A stretch of 64,000 nucleotides of DNA from assembly GCF_013373065.1 (NCBI RefSeq), contig NZ_JABXIN010000011.1, positions 210,480-274,479 on the forward strand, given 5' to 3'. This stretch comes from Algoriphagus sp. Lineage in GTDB: Bacteria > Bacteroidota > Bacteroidia > Cytophagales > Cyclobacteriaceae. The position numbers and the translations under genes are program-made. Position 1 is the first letter of the stretch. Each line of letters begins with the position of its first letter. Shown piece by piece: positions 10,187 to 18,829 of the stretch. A model generated the notes under the pieces. The model searched no databases, was not told where the DNA came from, and saw only the letters and a list, made by a program, of their open reading frames with translations.

Positions 10187-11155
10187 TTAAAAAGCAATGC
10201 TTTTCAAATTTAAACCTGTTCGTTCATCCAATCCGAAAGCAAGGTTGAAATTTTGGACAGCTTGACCAGATGCGCCTTTCAAGAGGTTGTCAATAGCTGA
10301 ATAAATGACGAGTTGTCCTCCTTCTTTTTGAACTTGAATCAAGCACTTGTTGGTATTGACAGCCTGCTTTAAATCTAGATTTTCAGTGGTAACATGTGTA
10401 AATGGAGTATTTTGATAGAACTCCCTGTAAATCTTCTCGGCCTCCTCCAAGTTTCCTTCAAAAGGGAAATAAGCAGTAATCCAGATCCCTCTTGTGAAAT
10501 TCCCACGATAGGGGACAAATAATAATTTCTCATCAAACCCTGGCTGAATCTGTCCAAAAGTCTGTTTGATTTCTTTTAAATGCTGGTGTGTAAACAGCTT
10601 GTAAACAGAGATATTATTGTTTCTATAGCTAAAATGAGAGGTTTCCGCCAATTTTTTACCGGCACCTGTACTTCCGGTAATTCCTGAAATGTGAATAGAG
10701 TCTTTCACCCATCCTTTTGCTATTGCAGGAGCTAAAGCCAATTGTATTCCTGTGGCAAAACATCCTGGATTTGCGATCCGTCTTGAGGACTTAATTTTTG
10801 TCTTATTTACCTCCGGCAAGCCATAGACGAATCCATGAGATTCATCCCTAAAATCAGTCGATAAATCAATAATGACGGTTGATTCAGGAAAAGGATTTTC
10901 TTCCAAAAAGGCCTTCGTTTGACCATGTGGTAAACCTAAAAATACTGAATCCAATCCATCAGTCTCTACTTGGTCGGTAAATACAAGATCACAATCCCCG
11001 ATCAAATCCGGGTGAACAGCGGTTACCGATTTTCCTTTTTGACTATTGGAATGAATATAAACTAATTCACAGTTGGGATGATGAACCAATAAACGAATCA
11101 ATTCCCCACCTGTGTATCCTGCTGCTCCAATAATCGCCGTTTTTATTTTATTCAT
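10187..11155 (-). CDS. argC: N-acyl-gamma-glutamyl-phosphate reductase
   Basis: NADPH-dependent reductase of the third step of arginine synthesis. The N-terminal dinucleotide fold reads TAIIGAAGYTGGELIRLL, and the catalytic cysteine lies in RIANPGCFATG. The downstream ITGSTGAGKK and PYRGNFTRGI segments are typical. 322 aa, slightly short compared with the 340-350 common in other phyla but usual for the Bacteroidota form. The ATG at 11155 lies inside the last codons of argG (8-base overlap), which shows tight translational coupling. Confidence 0.94.
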   Translation of the reverse strand: MNKIKTAIIGAAGYTGGELIRLLVHHPNCELVYIHSNSQKGKSVTAVHPDLIGDCDLVFTDQVETDGLDSVFLGLPHGQTKAFLEENPFPESTVIIDLSTDFRDESHGFVYGLPEVNKTKIKSSRRIANPGCFATGIQLALAPAIAKGWVKDSIHISGITGSTGAGKKLAETSHFSYRNNNISVYKLFTHQHLKEIKQTFGQIQPGFDEKLLFVPYRGNFTRGIWITAYFPFEGNLEEAEKIYREFYQNTPFTHVTTENLDLKQAVNTNKCLIQVQKEGGQLVIYSAIDNLLKGASGQAVQNFNLAFGLDERTGLNLKSIAF

Positions 11156-12338
11156 GATAATTGACTTGATGGAAAATGGAAGTTTGATTTCCTAGAATTC
11201 GGGTAAATCCTTTCACATCTTCAGCAGTATAACCTTTGTTCATTTCTCCATAGCTACCAAATTTGGAGGCCATTAAGTCATGTGAGGAAGAAATTCCCAA
11301 CAAGGTGAATCGCTTCTCTTCCAAACGTACAAAAACATCTCCGCTGACAAATTCTTGAGTTGAAGCTAAAAATGCTTCTAGGTTTCGCATTACTGGGTCT
11401 AAATAATGTCCCTCATGCAAATGATTTCCATAAAATTCTCCCAATTGGTTTTTCCAGAAGGCTTGCCACTTCGTTAAAGTGTGCTTTTCAAGTAATTGGT
11501 GCCCTTTGATTATGATGATGGGAGCCGCTGCTTCAAAACCAACCCGCCCCTTGATTCCAATAATCGTATCTCCAACATGAATATCACGTCCAATCCCAAA
11601 TGGAGCTGCTAAAGATTGAAGCTTTTGAATAGCATCAACTGGACTGGCATACATTTCTCCGTTAACCCCTTTCAACTCTCCTTGAACAAAAGTCAATTTT
11701 ACTTCTTTTGGCTCTTTTTCAGTTACTTGAGTAGGCCATGCTTCTTCTGGAAGGTAATCGGAAGACGTCAATGTTTCCTTTCCTCCAACAGAAGTACCCC
11801 AAATTCCTTTGTTGATAGAATAGGCTGCCTTCTCAAAATTCATACTTACCCCATGTTTTTTGAGGTATTCAATTTCTTCCTGTCTTGACAATTTCAAATC
11901 CCGAATAGGAGTGATGATCTCAATATCCGGAATGATAGTTTGAAATATCATATCAAATCGAACCTGATCGTTACCAGCACCTGTAGAACCATGTGCTACA
12001 GCTTTTGCTCCTATGGATTTCGCATAATCGGCTAGGGATTTGGCTTGTAAAATCCGCTCTGCGGAAACAGAAAGGGGGTAGGTTGCATTTTTTAGGACAT
12101 TCCCAAAAATCAAATACTTAATGACTTCCTGATAATAGGTCTCAACCACATCCAAGATTGTAAATGAGGCAATTCCAAGACTTTTAGCCCGACTCTCGAT
12201 GTTTTTTAATTCATCATCAGAAAAGCCTCCGGTATTCACGAGGACAGCATGTACTTCATAACCTAGATCTTTGGATAGATGCAAGGCACAAAAGGTAGTG
12301 TCCAAACCACCACTATAGGCTAAAACGACTTTTTTCAT
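11148..12338 (-). CDS. argG: Argininosuccinate synthase
   Basis: Joins citrulline and aspartate with ATP, giving argininosuccinate. The PP-loop LAYSGGLDTTFC is at the N-terminus and the citrulline/aspartate-binding AVAHGSTGAGNDQVRFD is intact. 396 aa, normal length. Start ATG at 12338 (MKKVVLAYSGGLD). It is the second gene of the operon, 20 bases behind the GNAT gene. This early position of argG directly after the acyltransferase matches the gene order I recall for Bacteroidota arginine clusters. Confidence 0.96.
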   Translation of the reverse strand: MKKVVLAYSGGLDTTFCALHLSKDLGYEVHAVLVNTGGFSDDELKNIESRAKSLGIASFTILDVVETYYQEVIKYLIFGNVLKNATYPLSVSAERILQAKSLADYAKSIGAKAVAHGSTGAGNDQVRFDMIFQTIIPDIEIITPIRDLKLSRQEEIEYLKKHGVSMNFEKAAYSINKGIWGTSVGGKETLTSSDYLPEEAWPTQVTEKEPKEVKLTFVQGELKGVNGEMYASPVDAIQKLQSLAAPFGIGRDIHVGDTIIGIKGRVGFEAAAPIIIIKGHQLLEKHTLTKWQAFWKNQLGEFYGNHLHEGHYLDPVMRNLEAFLASTQEFVSGDVFVRLEEKRFTLLGISSSHDLMASKFGSYGEMNKGYTAEDVKGFTRILGNQTSIFHQVNYHE

Positions 12339-12358
12339 GATAGGGGATTCTTTATTGA

Positions 12359-13042
12359 TTAAATAAATATACTCTGTACAGATTTCTTAGACTTCGAAAG
12401 CTTCAAAAAGACATACTTTTTCAGGCGTACCCAACGATCAAATAACTTGATTCTCTTCTCAAAATCTTTACGCAAGGCCATTTCTGCTAGCTTATTTTTG
12501 GGCGCATTGGGATCATACAGCATAGCAGTACACAAGCAGTTTTGTCTGTTTTTTGACATCAGAATTTCATAATTCACACAACTCTGACATCCTTTCCAGA
12601 ATTCATTGTCATCCGTTAAATCGGCATAAGAAACCGGGATATAGCCTAATTCTGAATTGATTTTCATGACTGCCGGTCCAGTTGTCAATCCAAAGATTTT
12701 GGAATCTGGATACTTCGCTCGACTTAGTTTGAAAATCTCCTGTTTGATCTTTCGAGCTAGGCCATACTTACGGAATTCAGGAGACACAATTAATCCTGAA
12801 TTGGCAACATACTTTCCATGCCCCCAAGCTTCGATATAGCAGAAGCCCGCCCAACGACCATCACCGGTCAAAGCAATTACTGCTTTGCCTTCTTCCATTT
12901 TGGTTTCGACATATTCAATGCTTCGCTTTGCAATACCAGTTCCTCTGGCCTTGGCGGAATTAGCCATTTCCTCTGTCACTTCCTGAGCGAATGATTTGTG
13001 ACTTGCATCAGCCACGATGATTTTAAAGGTGATTTCTTCCAT
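12359..13042 (-). CDS. GNAT acyltransferase, candidate N-acylglutamate synthase
   Basis: 227-aa GNAT-fold protein. Residues 1-150 hold the acyl-CoA domain: MEEGKAVIALTGDGRWAGFCYIEAW, then LIVSPEFRKYGLARKIKQEI, the V-x-x-x-x-(R/K)-x-x-G-x-A acyl-CoA loop. The C-terminal part has an unusual cysteine group (GCQSCVNYEILM...NRQNCLCTAM) that could bind a metal or be structural. It is the first gene of the arginine operon and the window has no argA or argJ, so it is the obvious candidate for acylating glutamate, most likely with succinyl-CoA given the ArgF' type. The ATG at 13042 lies 19 bases behind a perfect 12-base palindrome. The role is inferred from context. Confidence 0.85.
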   Translation of the reverse strand: MEEITFKIIVADASHKSFAQEVTEEMANSAKARGTGIAKRSIEYVETKMEEGKAVIALTGDGRWAGFCYIEAWGHGKYVANSGLIVSPEFRKYGLARKIKQEIFKLSRAKYPDSKIFGLTTGPAVMKINSELGYIPVSYADLTDDNEFWKGCQSCVNYEILMSKNRQNCLCTAMLYDPNAPKNKLAEMALRKDFEKRIKLFDRWVRLKKYVFLKLSKSKKSVQSIFI

Positions 13043-13061
13043 ATGAGTTGGAGAAATTAAC

Positions 13062-13152
13062 TGCCAATTGGCAAGGATTGAATTAAAGAAAGGGAATTAA
13101 TAGATGGATTTCCCGCATGGGGAAATGAAATAAAGTACAGGGTCAAACCCTG
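13062..13152 (-). promoter_or_regulatory. Arginine operon leader with three small hairpins
   Basis: Read in the direction of transcription, three perfect short stems follow each other: CAGGGT/ACCCTG with a 3-base loop (13152-13138), ATTTCCC/GGGAAAT with a 5-base loop (13126-13108), and the palindrome TGCCAATTGGCA (13073-13062), which ends 19 bases before the GNAT start codon. None has a U-run directly behind it. They could be protein operators, an attenuator or a structure that covers the start codon; the sequence alone does not tell. The rest of 13043-13411 shows no gene and no convincing TAnnTTTG promoter on the minus strand. Confidence 0.4.
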
Positions 13153-13411
13153 AAAAAATACCTTCGCCTCCTTACTGGGGAAAAATCAACAATAACTTTT
13201 GCTACCTCAACCAGCATACCAGTTGGGCGGTTAGAAAGTGTTATGTTGTTAAAGGTTTTCATTTGAGGTCATAAAGTTGTGGTCTTGGAAATCATTATCC
13301 AAGATAATTTTTATAAAAATCTTGAAATAAAGGCCAATACTTGATTTAGACTCAAGCTAAAGGTTTTTTATTCTGTAATTTAAAGTTTGATAGAATTAAA
13401 TATTGTTTCAG

Positions 13412-14665
13412 TTAGGCGTTTCCAGACAACTTTTTGAGTGCTAAGACGAATTGGTCCAATTCTTCAATGCTCGTGTAAATATTTGGTGTAATCCGGCATC
13501 CTTGAACTCCTGCGCCATCGATGGCAACCGTATAAACTTTAAATTCACCCATCAACCGCTTAGCCAATTCAGCTGGTTTCATAGAAGGTATCCCTACATT
13601 GGCAATAGCACAGGATCGATGAGGCTCTACAGGGGTGTTTATTTGAATATTTTCCAGATTCCTCACCTGATCTGACCAATAGCGTTGAATAAATCGAAGC
13701 CGATCTTCTTTTCGTTTTGATCCTATCTTTTCCTGAAATTCTATGGCATTCAGCACTGCCAAGTCAGTGGCAACAGGGTGAGTCCCTGTGTGATTAAGAT
13801 TCAATATTCCCGGACGATCTAATTGATAGGGGGCAAGTAAAGGTCTTATTTTGTCAGCTTTCCCCTTCTTTACAAATAAGAGCCCTGCCCCTAAGGGTAC
13901 GCTTAACCATTTATGTAGGCTGGATCCATAATAGTCGCAATCCAGATCCTTCATAGAAAAGGTAAAATGTCCTACAGCATGTGCACCATCTACCATGACT
14001 TCCACACCATGACGATGAGCCATGTCACATATTTTTCGAATTGGAAGAATATGCCCAGTAATATTTACAATATGCGGAACCATTATCAGCTTTGTTTTAC
14101 TGGAAATGGCCTTTTCATACACCTTAACAATTTCCTCATCTGATTGCGGATGCATCGGAATATCAATCCTTTTGAGATGGACTCCATATCGACGATGAGC
14201 TAATTCAAACATCGTCAACATACTACCATAGTCCTGATTGGACATAATGGCCTCATCACCACGCTCCCAGGGAAATCCTGAAATGATCAAATCCAGGGAT
14301 TCTGTAGTATTTCTTGTAATTGCCACTTCCTCTGGATCGGCTCCTACCAATTCCGCCAACTTAGCGGCGGATTTTGCCTTATTATCCCATTGAACCGTTC
14401 GCATATAATAGGATCCTTGGTAATTCACCTCCCGAATATGTTCTATGTATTTTTCCAGCGTTTCTTGTGGAAGAAAGCAATAATAGCCGTTCTCGAGATT
14501 GATATAATCTGGCTTGAGTTTATAGCCTTTTCGGATTTGCTCCCAAATGTCTGGAGCTTCAAAATCCAATTGATCAAAAGAAAAGGCGGGGCTTTGGGCT
14601 CCAAAAGAGGCTAGTGAACCTAAGCCTAATCCGGCCAATGATTTTAAGAAAGATCGTTTTTTCAT
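13412..14665 (-). CDS. Tat-exported class V aminotransferase (isopenicillin N epimerase-like)
   Basis: PLP-fold protein of the NifS/isopenicillin-N-epimerase branch, 417 aa. The N-terminus MKKRSFLKSLAGLGLGSLASFG is a twin-arginine-like signal in which the pair is Lys-Arg (KRSFLK), so export is likely but not certain. The PLP lysine is in GSSLHKWLSVPLGAGLL, preceded by VDGAHAVGHF, which supplies the PLP-binding Asp. The substrate is unknown; many such genes in Bacteroidota are annotated only by fold. Ten bases separate it from the upstream zinc-ribbon mini-gene. A 370-base stretch without genes lies behind it. Confidence 0.87.
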   Translation of the reverse strand: MKKRSFLKSLAGLGLGSLASFGAQSPAFSFDQLDFEAPDIWEQIRKGYKLKPDYINLENGYYCFLPQETLEKYIEHIREVNYQGSYYMRTVQWDNKAKSAAKLAELVGADPEEVAITRNTTESLDLIISGFPWERGDEAIMSNQDYGSMLTMFELAHRRYGVHLKRIDIPMHPQSDEEIVKVYEKAISSKTKLIMVPHIVNITGHILPIRKICDMAHRHGVEVMVDGAHAVGHFTFSMKDLDCDYYGSSLHKWLSVPLGAGLLFVKKGKADKIRPLLAPYQLDRPGILNLNHTGTHPVATDLAVLNAIEFQEKIGSKRKEDRLRFIQRYWSDQVRNLENIQINTPVEPHRSCAIANVGIPSMKPAELAKRLMGEFKVYTVAIDGAGVQGCRITPNIYTSIEELDQFVLALKKLSGNA

Positions 14666-14675
14666 AGGGGTTGGG

Positions 14676-14831
14676 TCAGAGAATATAGGTCAAAATCCAA
14701 ATGATAAGTAGAAGAATAGCCAACCAAGTTATCCAAGGGGATCGTTTGGGAAATTCGTATTTGCAAATGGGGCAAATCTGTGCTTTTGCATCGATTTCCA
14801 TGGCACAGGAAGGGCATTCTTTAGTTTTCAA
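14676..14831 (-). CDS. 51-aa zinc-ribbon membrane protein
   Basis: Not an ATG ORF; found by translating the gap by hand. From a TTG at 14831 the frame reads MKTKECPSCAMEIDAKAQIC, then PICKYEFPKRS, then a single hydrophobic helix WITWLAILLLIIWILTYIL and a TGA at 14678-14676. Two CPxC knuckles (CPSC, CPIC) form a zinc-ribbon, followed by one transmembrane span. The TTG is chosen because the family-like sequence starts there; the frame is open about 21 codons further upstream but without ATG. The gene lies 10 bases before the class V aminotransferase and may be co-transcribed. Function unknown; its divergent partner is the DsbA-like gene at 14891. Confidence 0.65.
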   Translation of the reverse strand: MKTKECPSCAMEIDAKAQICPICKYEFPKRSPWITWLAILLLIIWILTYIL

Positions 14832-14890
14832 ACTTTGAGTGAACTCTTTTGATGGTCTTGGGTTTTCTCCCTTAAGTAAAGCAAAAGTCT

Positions 14891-15601
14891 ATGAAAATCG
14901 AAATCTGGTCAGATGTAGTTTGTCCTTTTTGTTACATCGGAAAACGAAAATTGGAGAAAGCTTTGGAAAAAGTTCCATTTAAGCATCAAATTGAAATTGA
15001 GTGGAAAAGCTTTCAACTCAATCCAGATGAAAAAACGAATCCGGAAATCAACAGCTTGGAGCATTTAGCGAATTCCAAAGGATGGACCTTTGAACAAGCC
15101 CAAGGAATAAGTGCACAGGTAGCTTCGATGGGAAAGGAGCAAGGATTAGATTTTAATTTTGAAAAAGCCAAAGTAGCCAACACCTTTCGAGCCCATCAAT
15201 TGATTCATTTAGCCAAAGCACTTGGAAAAGGAAGTGAAATGAAAGAACGGCTTTTGAAAGCCTATTTTTCGGATGGATTGAATGTGGATGATACCGAAAC
15301 TTTGAAAAAGCTAGGTCAAGAAATAGGTTTGGATTCAGAATCCATAGAAAATGCCTTGACTTCTGAGCAATTTACTAATGAGGTTGAACAAGATATTTAT
15401 GAAGCTCGATTGATTGGGGTTCGGGGTGTTCCTTTTTTTGTTTTTGATAGGAAATATGCCATTTCTGGCGCCCAACCAGATGAAGTTTTTGATGAAACCT
15501 TGAATAAGGCCTGGTTGGATTTTTCAGCAAGTCAACCTACTCATCTTATCCAAGAAGGGGAAGATGGGGATACCTGCGATTTTGAGGGAGAAAATTGCTA
15601 A
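14891..15601 (+). CDS. DsbA-family oxidoreductase (FrnE-like)
   Basis: Thioredoxin-fold protein of the DsbA/FrnE family, 236 aa. The N-terminus MKIEIWSDVVCPFCYIGKRKLEKAL carries the CPFC active site at residues 11-14, right after the first beta strand. There is no signal peptide, so it acts in the cytoplasm. The conserved GVRGVPFFVFDRKYAISGAQP (cis-Pro loop) is at residues 177-197. Relatives include FrnE of polyketide pathways and a Deinococcus stress protein; a general dithiol-disulfide role is the safest call. The C-terminal tail has an extra Cys pair (DTCDFEGENC). A 150-bp repeat element starts 4 bases behind the stop. Confidence 0.9.
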   Translation: MKIEIWSDVVCPFCYIGKRKLEKALEKVPFKHQIEIEWKSFQLNPDEKTNPEINSLEHLANSKGWTFEQAQGISAQVASMGKEQGLDFNFEKAKVANTFRAHQLIHLAKALGKGSEMKERLLKAYFSDGLNVDDTETLKKLGQEIGLDSESIENALTSEQFTNEVEQDIYEARLIGVRGVPFFVFDRKYAISGAQPDEVFDETLNKAWLDFSASQPTHLIQEGEDGDTCDFEGENC

Positions 15602-15604
15602 AAT

Positions 15605-15754
15605 AAAAAGAGACTGTCTCTTAAATACCCTTAGTTACGTTGAGCGGAGTCGAAACGTTAATAAATCAACCTAAAATAGGCTTTAATTTACTTTCCTTGC
15701 GGGAAAGCAGGTGCTCAGCCTGACAAAAACTGACTTTTGAGACAGCCTCTTTTT
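15605..15754. repeat. 150-bp inverted-repeat element (MITE/REP-like)
   Basis: The ends AAAAAGAGACTGTCTC (15605-15620) and GAGACAGCCTCTTTTT (15739-15754) are reverse complements in 15 of 16 positions. The interior holds GAGCGGAGTCGAAACG (15642-15657), a sequence I recognise as part of a dispersed family common in Bacteroidota intergenic DNA, and a small stem CTTTCC/GGGAAAG. No ORF. It fills the space between two convergent genes, so besides being a possible non-autonomous element it could end transcription from both sides. No clear target-site duplication is visible. Confidence 0.65.
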
Positions 15755-15765
15755 AAGATCGTTTT

Positions 15766-16683
15766 TTACCAAACACCTCGAACCTTCATTTGCAAAGTAT
15801 ATACCGCGTCCATAGCGGTAATGAATAGTGTTTTTCGGTCTAGTGAAGCAAATGTCACATTTGCGGTCCATTTGGCCGGAACAGGGATATGAGCGATTTT
15901 TTCTCCTTTGGAGCTGAAAACCGTTACTCCATCACCAGTTAAGTAGACATTGCCTCGGTTGTCAATGGTCATTCCATCAGATCCCATTTCACAAAACAAT
16001 TCCTTGTTGATTAAGTAGCCATCATCTCGTATTTCATAACGATAGGTTTTGCTATCTCCGATATCAGCAACATAGAGGTATTTACCATCAGGTGTTCCGA
16101 CAAGTCCATTGGGCTTTACAAAATCCTCAGCAACCCGGAAAAATTCGGAACCATCTTCGGAGAGAAAATAGACATGTTCTCCATCTTGCTCCATCTCTGA
16201 GCTTCGAATTCCTTCCCAATAGGGACGAGCGTAAAGCGGATCGGTAAAGTACATTCCTCCTTTAGGTCTGACCCACACATCATTGGGTCCATTTAACTTA
16301 TTTCCGCGAAAATTCTTCACCAAAACGGTTTCATTTCCTTTTGTATCAATTGCCCACAATTGATTTTCTTCATCTGCACAGGAAATTAAGGTTCCATCCA
16401 GTTTAAAATACATCCCATTAGATCTTCCTGCATTTTCCTTAAATACAGATATTTCTCCTGAGATTGCATTCCAATGTAAAATCCGATTATTAGGCTGGTC
16501 TGTAAAATACACGTCTCCAACCCGACTGACCGCAGGGCCTTCAGTAAATGAAAAACCATCCTGAACCTTCACTAATTCAGCACCTTTTTCAACAATTCCT
16601 TTTTTATCTTCAATCTGAGCCATCAACTGATTTGTCATTAACAGACCTGCTGCAATAAGCAGGCTTACTTTATTCTTTATCAT
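15766..16683 (-). CDS. SMP-30/gluconolactonase family protein, secreted
   Basis: 305-aa six-bladed propeller of the SMP-30/gluconolactonase/LRE group. The signal peptide MIKNKVSLLIAAGLLMTNQLMAQ ends at residue 23. Family features: EGPAVSRVGDVYFTDQPNNRILHW near residue 50 (metal-binding Glu), GPNDVWVRPKGGMYFTDP near 130 (Asn ligand), KPNGLVGTPDGKYLYVAD near 190 and GSDGMTIDNRGNVYLTG near 235 (the catalytic Asp region). It probably hydrolyses a sugar lactone in the periplasm, but the substrate is unknown. It lies 2 bases behind the gene at 16686-17588, so they form an operon. Confidence 0.88.
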   Translation of the reverse strand: MIKNKVSLLIAAGLLMTNQLMAQIEDKKGIVEKGAELVKVQDGFSFTEGPAVSRVGDVYFTDQPNNRILHWNAISGEISVFKENAGRSNGMYFKLDGTLISCADEENQLWAIDTKGNETVLVKNFRGNKLNGPNDVWVRPKGGMYFTDPLYARPYWEGIRSSEMEQDGEHVYFLSEDGSEFFRVAEDFVKPNGLVGTPDGKYLYVADIGDSKTYRYEIRDDGYLINKELFCEMGSDGMTIDNRGNVYLTGDGVTVFSSKGEKIAHIPVPAKWTANVTFASLDRKTLFITAMDAVYTLQMKVRGVW

Positions 16684-16685
16684 TC

Positions 16686-17588
16686 TTAATTATTGTTTTT
16701 TCTTTCCATAACAGCCACTAAAACATTTAAATCCGCACTGTATGCCATTCGGGATATATTTTTATGGGAAGGGATGGTCAATTCTCCAATTTCGATCCAA
16801 GAGTCTTCATTCCATTTTCTGCTGAAAACTTTATTTCCTTTACCCATTAACAACACTTGTTTATCCAACCAAATAAAATCCATAGCACCAGGAAGTCCAA
16901 ATCCCAAATCAATTTGATTGTCATCTTTAAAATCAAACCCTCTAAGACTATAGGCGGAACCACCAGGAAAATCCTGTTTTTGATCCATGGAAAGGTAGGT
17001 GATTTGATCCGTTTTTGGTCTTCTTTTAATCGATCGTCCTACATTTTGATCAATTTTGAGAATGTCGCCTCGGGATTTCGCATAAATTAATTCATTGGGT
17101 TCACCCAAGACAAACATGGCCGCTTTGTTATCATACCAATCATAATAACCCACCGGTTCGATGTCATCATAAAGAAGCTCAGGCTCTCCAAAATTAGTAG
17201 GATATAACCAAAGCCGTTGGCGATTATCTGGCTCGACTACAACTGAAGCTATGAATTGACCACATTCGGTAATTGCTGGTGAATATTCACTACGATCCAC
17301 CGTTTTTGTAAGATTGGTGAATTTCTGATTTTCGAAATTATAGACGATGATATCATGGTTCCCATTCTCATCTGAAGCCGAAAACACGAGTTGAAATTCA
17401 TTGATAAAATTAGGCTGATTATCATAGGCATCTCGGTCAGTCAAAAGTCTTTCAGTTCCAGGTATCAATTTTAAATTTTTACCTTTTCCTTGTGTATCGA
17501 CAACCACTAGATCAAAAGTACCTTGGCCATGAGATTTTATAATCAGAATAACTAGGAATAGGTTGACTAGGAAGAATTTCGTTCGCAT
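16686..17588 (-). CDS. Secreted TolB-like beta-propeller protein
   Basis: 300 aa with signal peptide MRTKFFLVNLFLVILIIKSHG. The mature part has repeats of the WD40-like/PD40 type (ASDENGNHDIIVYNFENQ, VEPDNRQRLWLYPTNFG), as in TolB-like propellers that read out periplasmic sugar or protein ligands. No catalytic residues are recognisable. The stop is 2 bases before the gluconolactonase-like gene, so the two are probably made together. Start ATG at 17588; the divergent neighbour begins 49 bases away. Function unknown. Confidence 0.75.
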   Translation of the reverse strand: MRTKFFLVNLFLVILIIKSHGQGTFDLVVVDTQGKGKNLKLIPGTERLLTDRDAYDNQPNFINEFQLVFSASDENGNHDIIVYNFENQKFTNLTKTVDRSEYSPAITECGQFIASVVVEPDNRQRLWLYPTNFGEPELLYDDIEPVGYYDWYDNKAAMFVLGEPNELIYAKSRGDILKIDQNVGRSIKRRPKTDQITYLSMDQKQDFPGGSAYSLRGFDFKDDNQIDLGFGLPGAMDFIWLDKQVLLMGKGNKVFSRKWNEDSWIEIGELTIPSHKNISRMAYSADLNVLVAVMERKNNN

Positions 17589-17637
17589 TGATCAATCAAA
17601 TTATGTAACCAAATTACAAAATCAAGGTTAGAATGCT

Positions 17638-18720
17638 GTGGAAAAATTAAAGCTTTACACTTGGGAGCATCTCGATGCCCTTCGAAAAAGAAAAGATCCG
17701 CTTGCAGATGCTGCAGTGGCTACGCTTATAAAAAATCCCAGCTTAGCTGAGGAGATAAATACTTGGACTCAGATTCCCGATGCCTTTCCTAAGAATTACC
17801 CACAGCCATTAGTGGAATACCTTTCCTTTTTTAACGTGGCGAAAGAATTTGCAAATCCTGAAATTCTAAAAGTTGGGCAGCAATTTTTTAATAAGGAAGG
17901 AGATATTTATTTGGGACTTCTTGGATTCTATTCCTTGCCTTATTGCTATGCTTTTGGAGATGGGGCGGAGGTTTTGGTTCGTTCCAAACGTATCGTTAAT
18001 GAAATTGGAAGTCGCTTAGGGGAAACGGGGCTTTTTGTCTTGGATTTATTTAAACCGGGAGGTTTTATTTCAGATTCCTCGCCCTATCTAACTTGTGCAA
18101 AGGTTCGATTGATACATGCTTTCAGCCGCTATTTCATCCTCAATTTTTCCAATGATTGGTCAGATGAATTTGGAGCCCCAATCAATCAAGAAGACATGTT
18201 GGGTACCAATTTAGCATTCAGCATGATTGTACTTCGTGGCATGACAAAAATGGGAACTGCCATCGATTCCGAAACATATAATACGATTTTAGAATATTGG
18301 AAATGGATTGGATACCTTCTTGGAGTTGATCTTAAATTTTGGCCAAGCAATGCAAAAGAAGCTTTCGAATTGGATCGATTAATTCGGAAAAGGCATTTAA
18401 AGCCCACCCTGGCAGGTAAGGCTTTGATTACTGCACTTGCAGCCTTCTACAAGGAAAATATTCCAGATCCATTAATTCGGGATCAAGTGGATTTGCTTTT
18501 GGGATTTTTCCTTGGAAAAGAGGCTGGTGAAGCTCTTGGGCTTCCCTCTTCAACAAAACTTCCCGGAAGTCTTGTCGAATTGATGTTTAAATTATCTGGT
18601 TGGAGAAATTACGGTTCTAAGAAAAATTATTCCCTCATTCGGAAAATGATGGAATTACAACATCAAGAGCAATTCGGGAAACAGTTTGAAATTCAAATTC
18701 CAGTCATCAATCGTTCATAA
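17638..18720 (+). CDS. MpaB/DUF2236 family oxygenase-like protein
   Basis: 360-aa all-helical protein of the DUF2236 family, which includes rubber oxygenase Lcp and fungal MpaB. The heme-region signature is RLIHAFSRYF near residue 160, with the proximal-type His; the downstream NQEDMLGTNLAFSMIVLRGMTKMG is also typical. The start is GTG at 17638, because a TAG lies three codons upstream and no ATG occurs near the N-terminus. No signal peptide. The family oxidises lipids or polymers with a b-type heme, but the substrate here is unknown. Whether this member binds heme must be tested. Confidence 0.82.
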   Translation: MEKLKLYTWEHLDALRKRKDPLADAAVATLIKNPSLAEEINTWTQIPDAFPKNYPQPLVEYLSFFNVAKEFANPEILKVGQQFFNKEGDIYLGLLGFYSLPYCYAFGDGAEVLVRSKRIVNEIGSRLGETGLFVLDLFKPGGFISDSSPYLTCAKVRLIHAFSRYFILNFSNDWSDEFGAPINQEDMLGTNLAFSMIVLRGMTKMGTAIDSETYNTILEYWKWIGYLLGVDLKFWPSNAKEAFELDRLIRKRHLKPTLAGKALITALAAFYKENIPDPLIRDQVDLLLGFFLGKEAGEALGLPSSTKLPGSLVELMFKLSGWRNYGSKKNYSLIRKMMELQHQEQFGKQFEIQIPVINRS

Positions 18721-18829
18721 ACGGACACATTTTTGTACGTTTATCTAGCATTTTTTCAAGAAAATGTCGGAAAAACCTTCATAATTAAGCATTTTCGGTA
18801 CTGGCACTCTTTTCGTATCACTCATTCAC

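Noticed and set aside
13283..13303. Inverted repeat TCTTGG/CCAAGA behind the class V aminotransferase
   Set aside because: Six-base arms with a long loop and no T-run; too weak to call a terminator.
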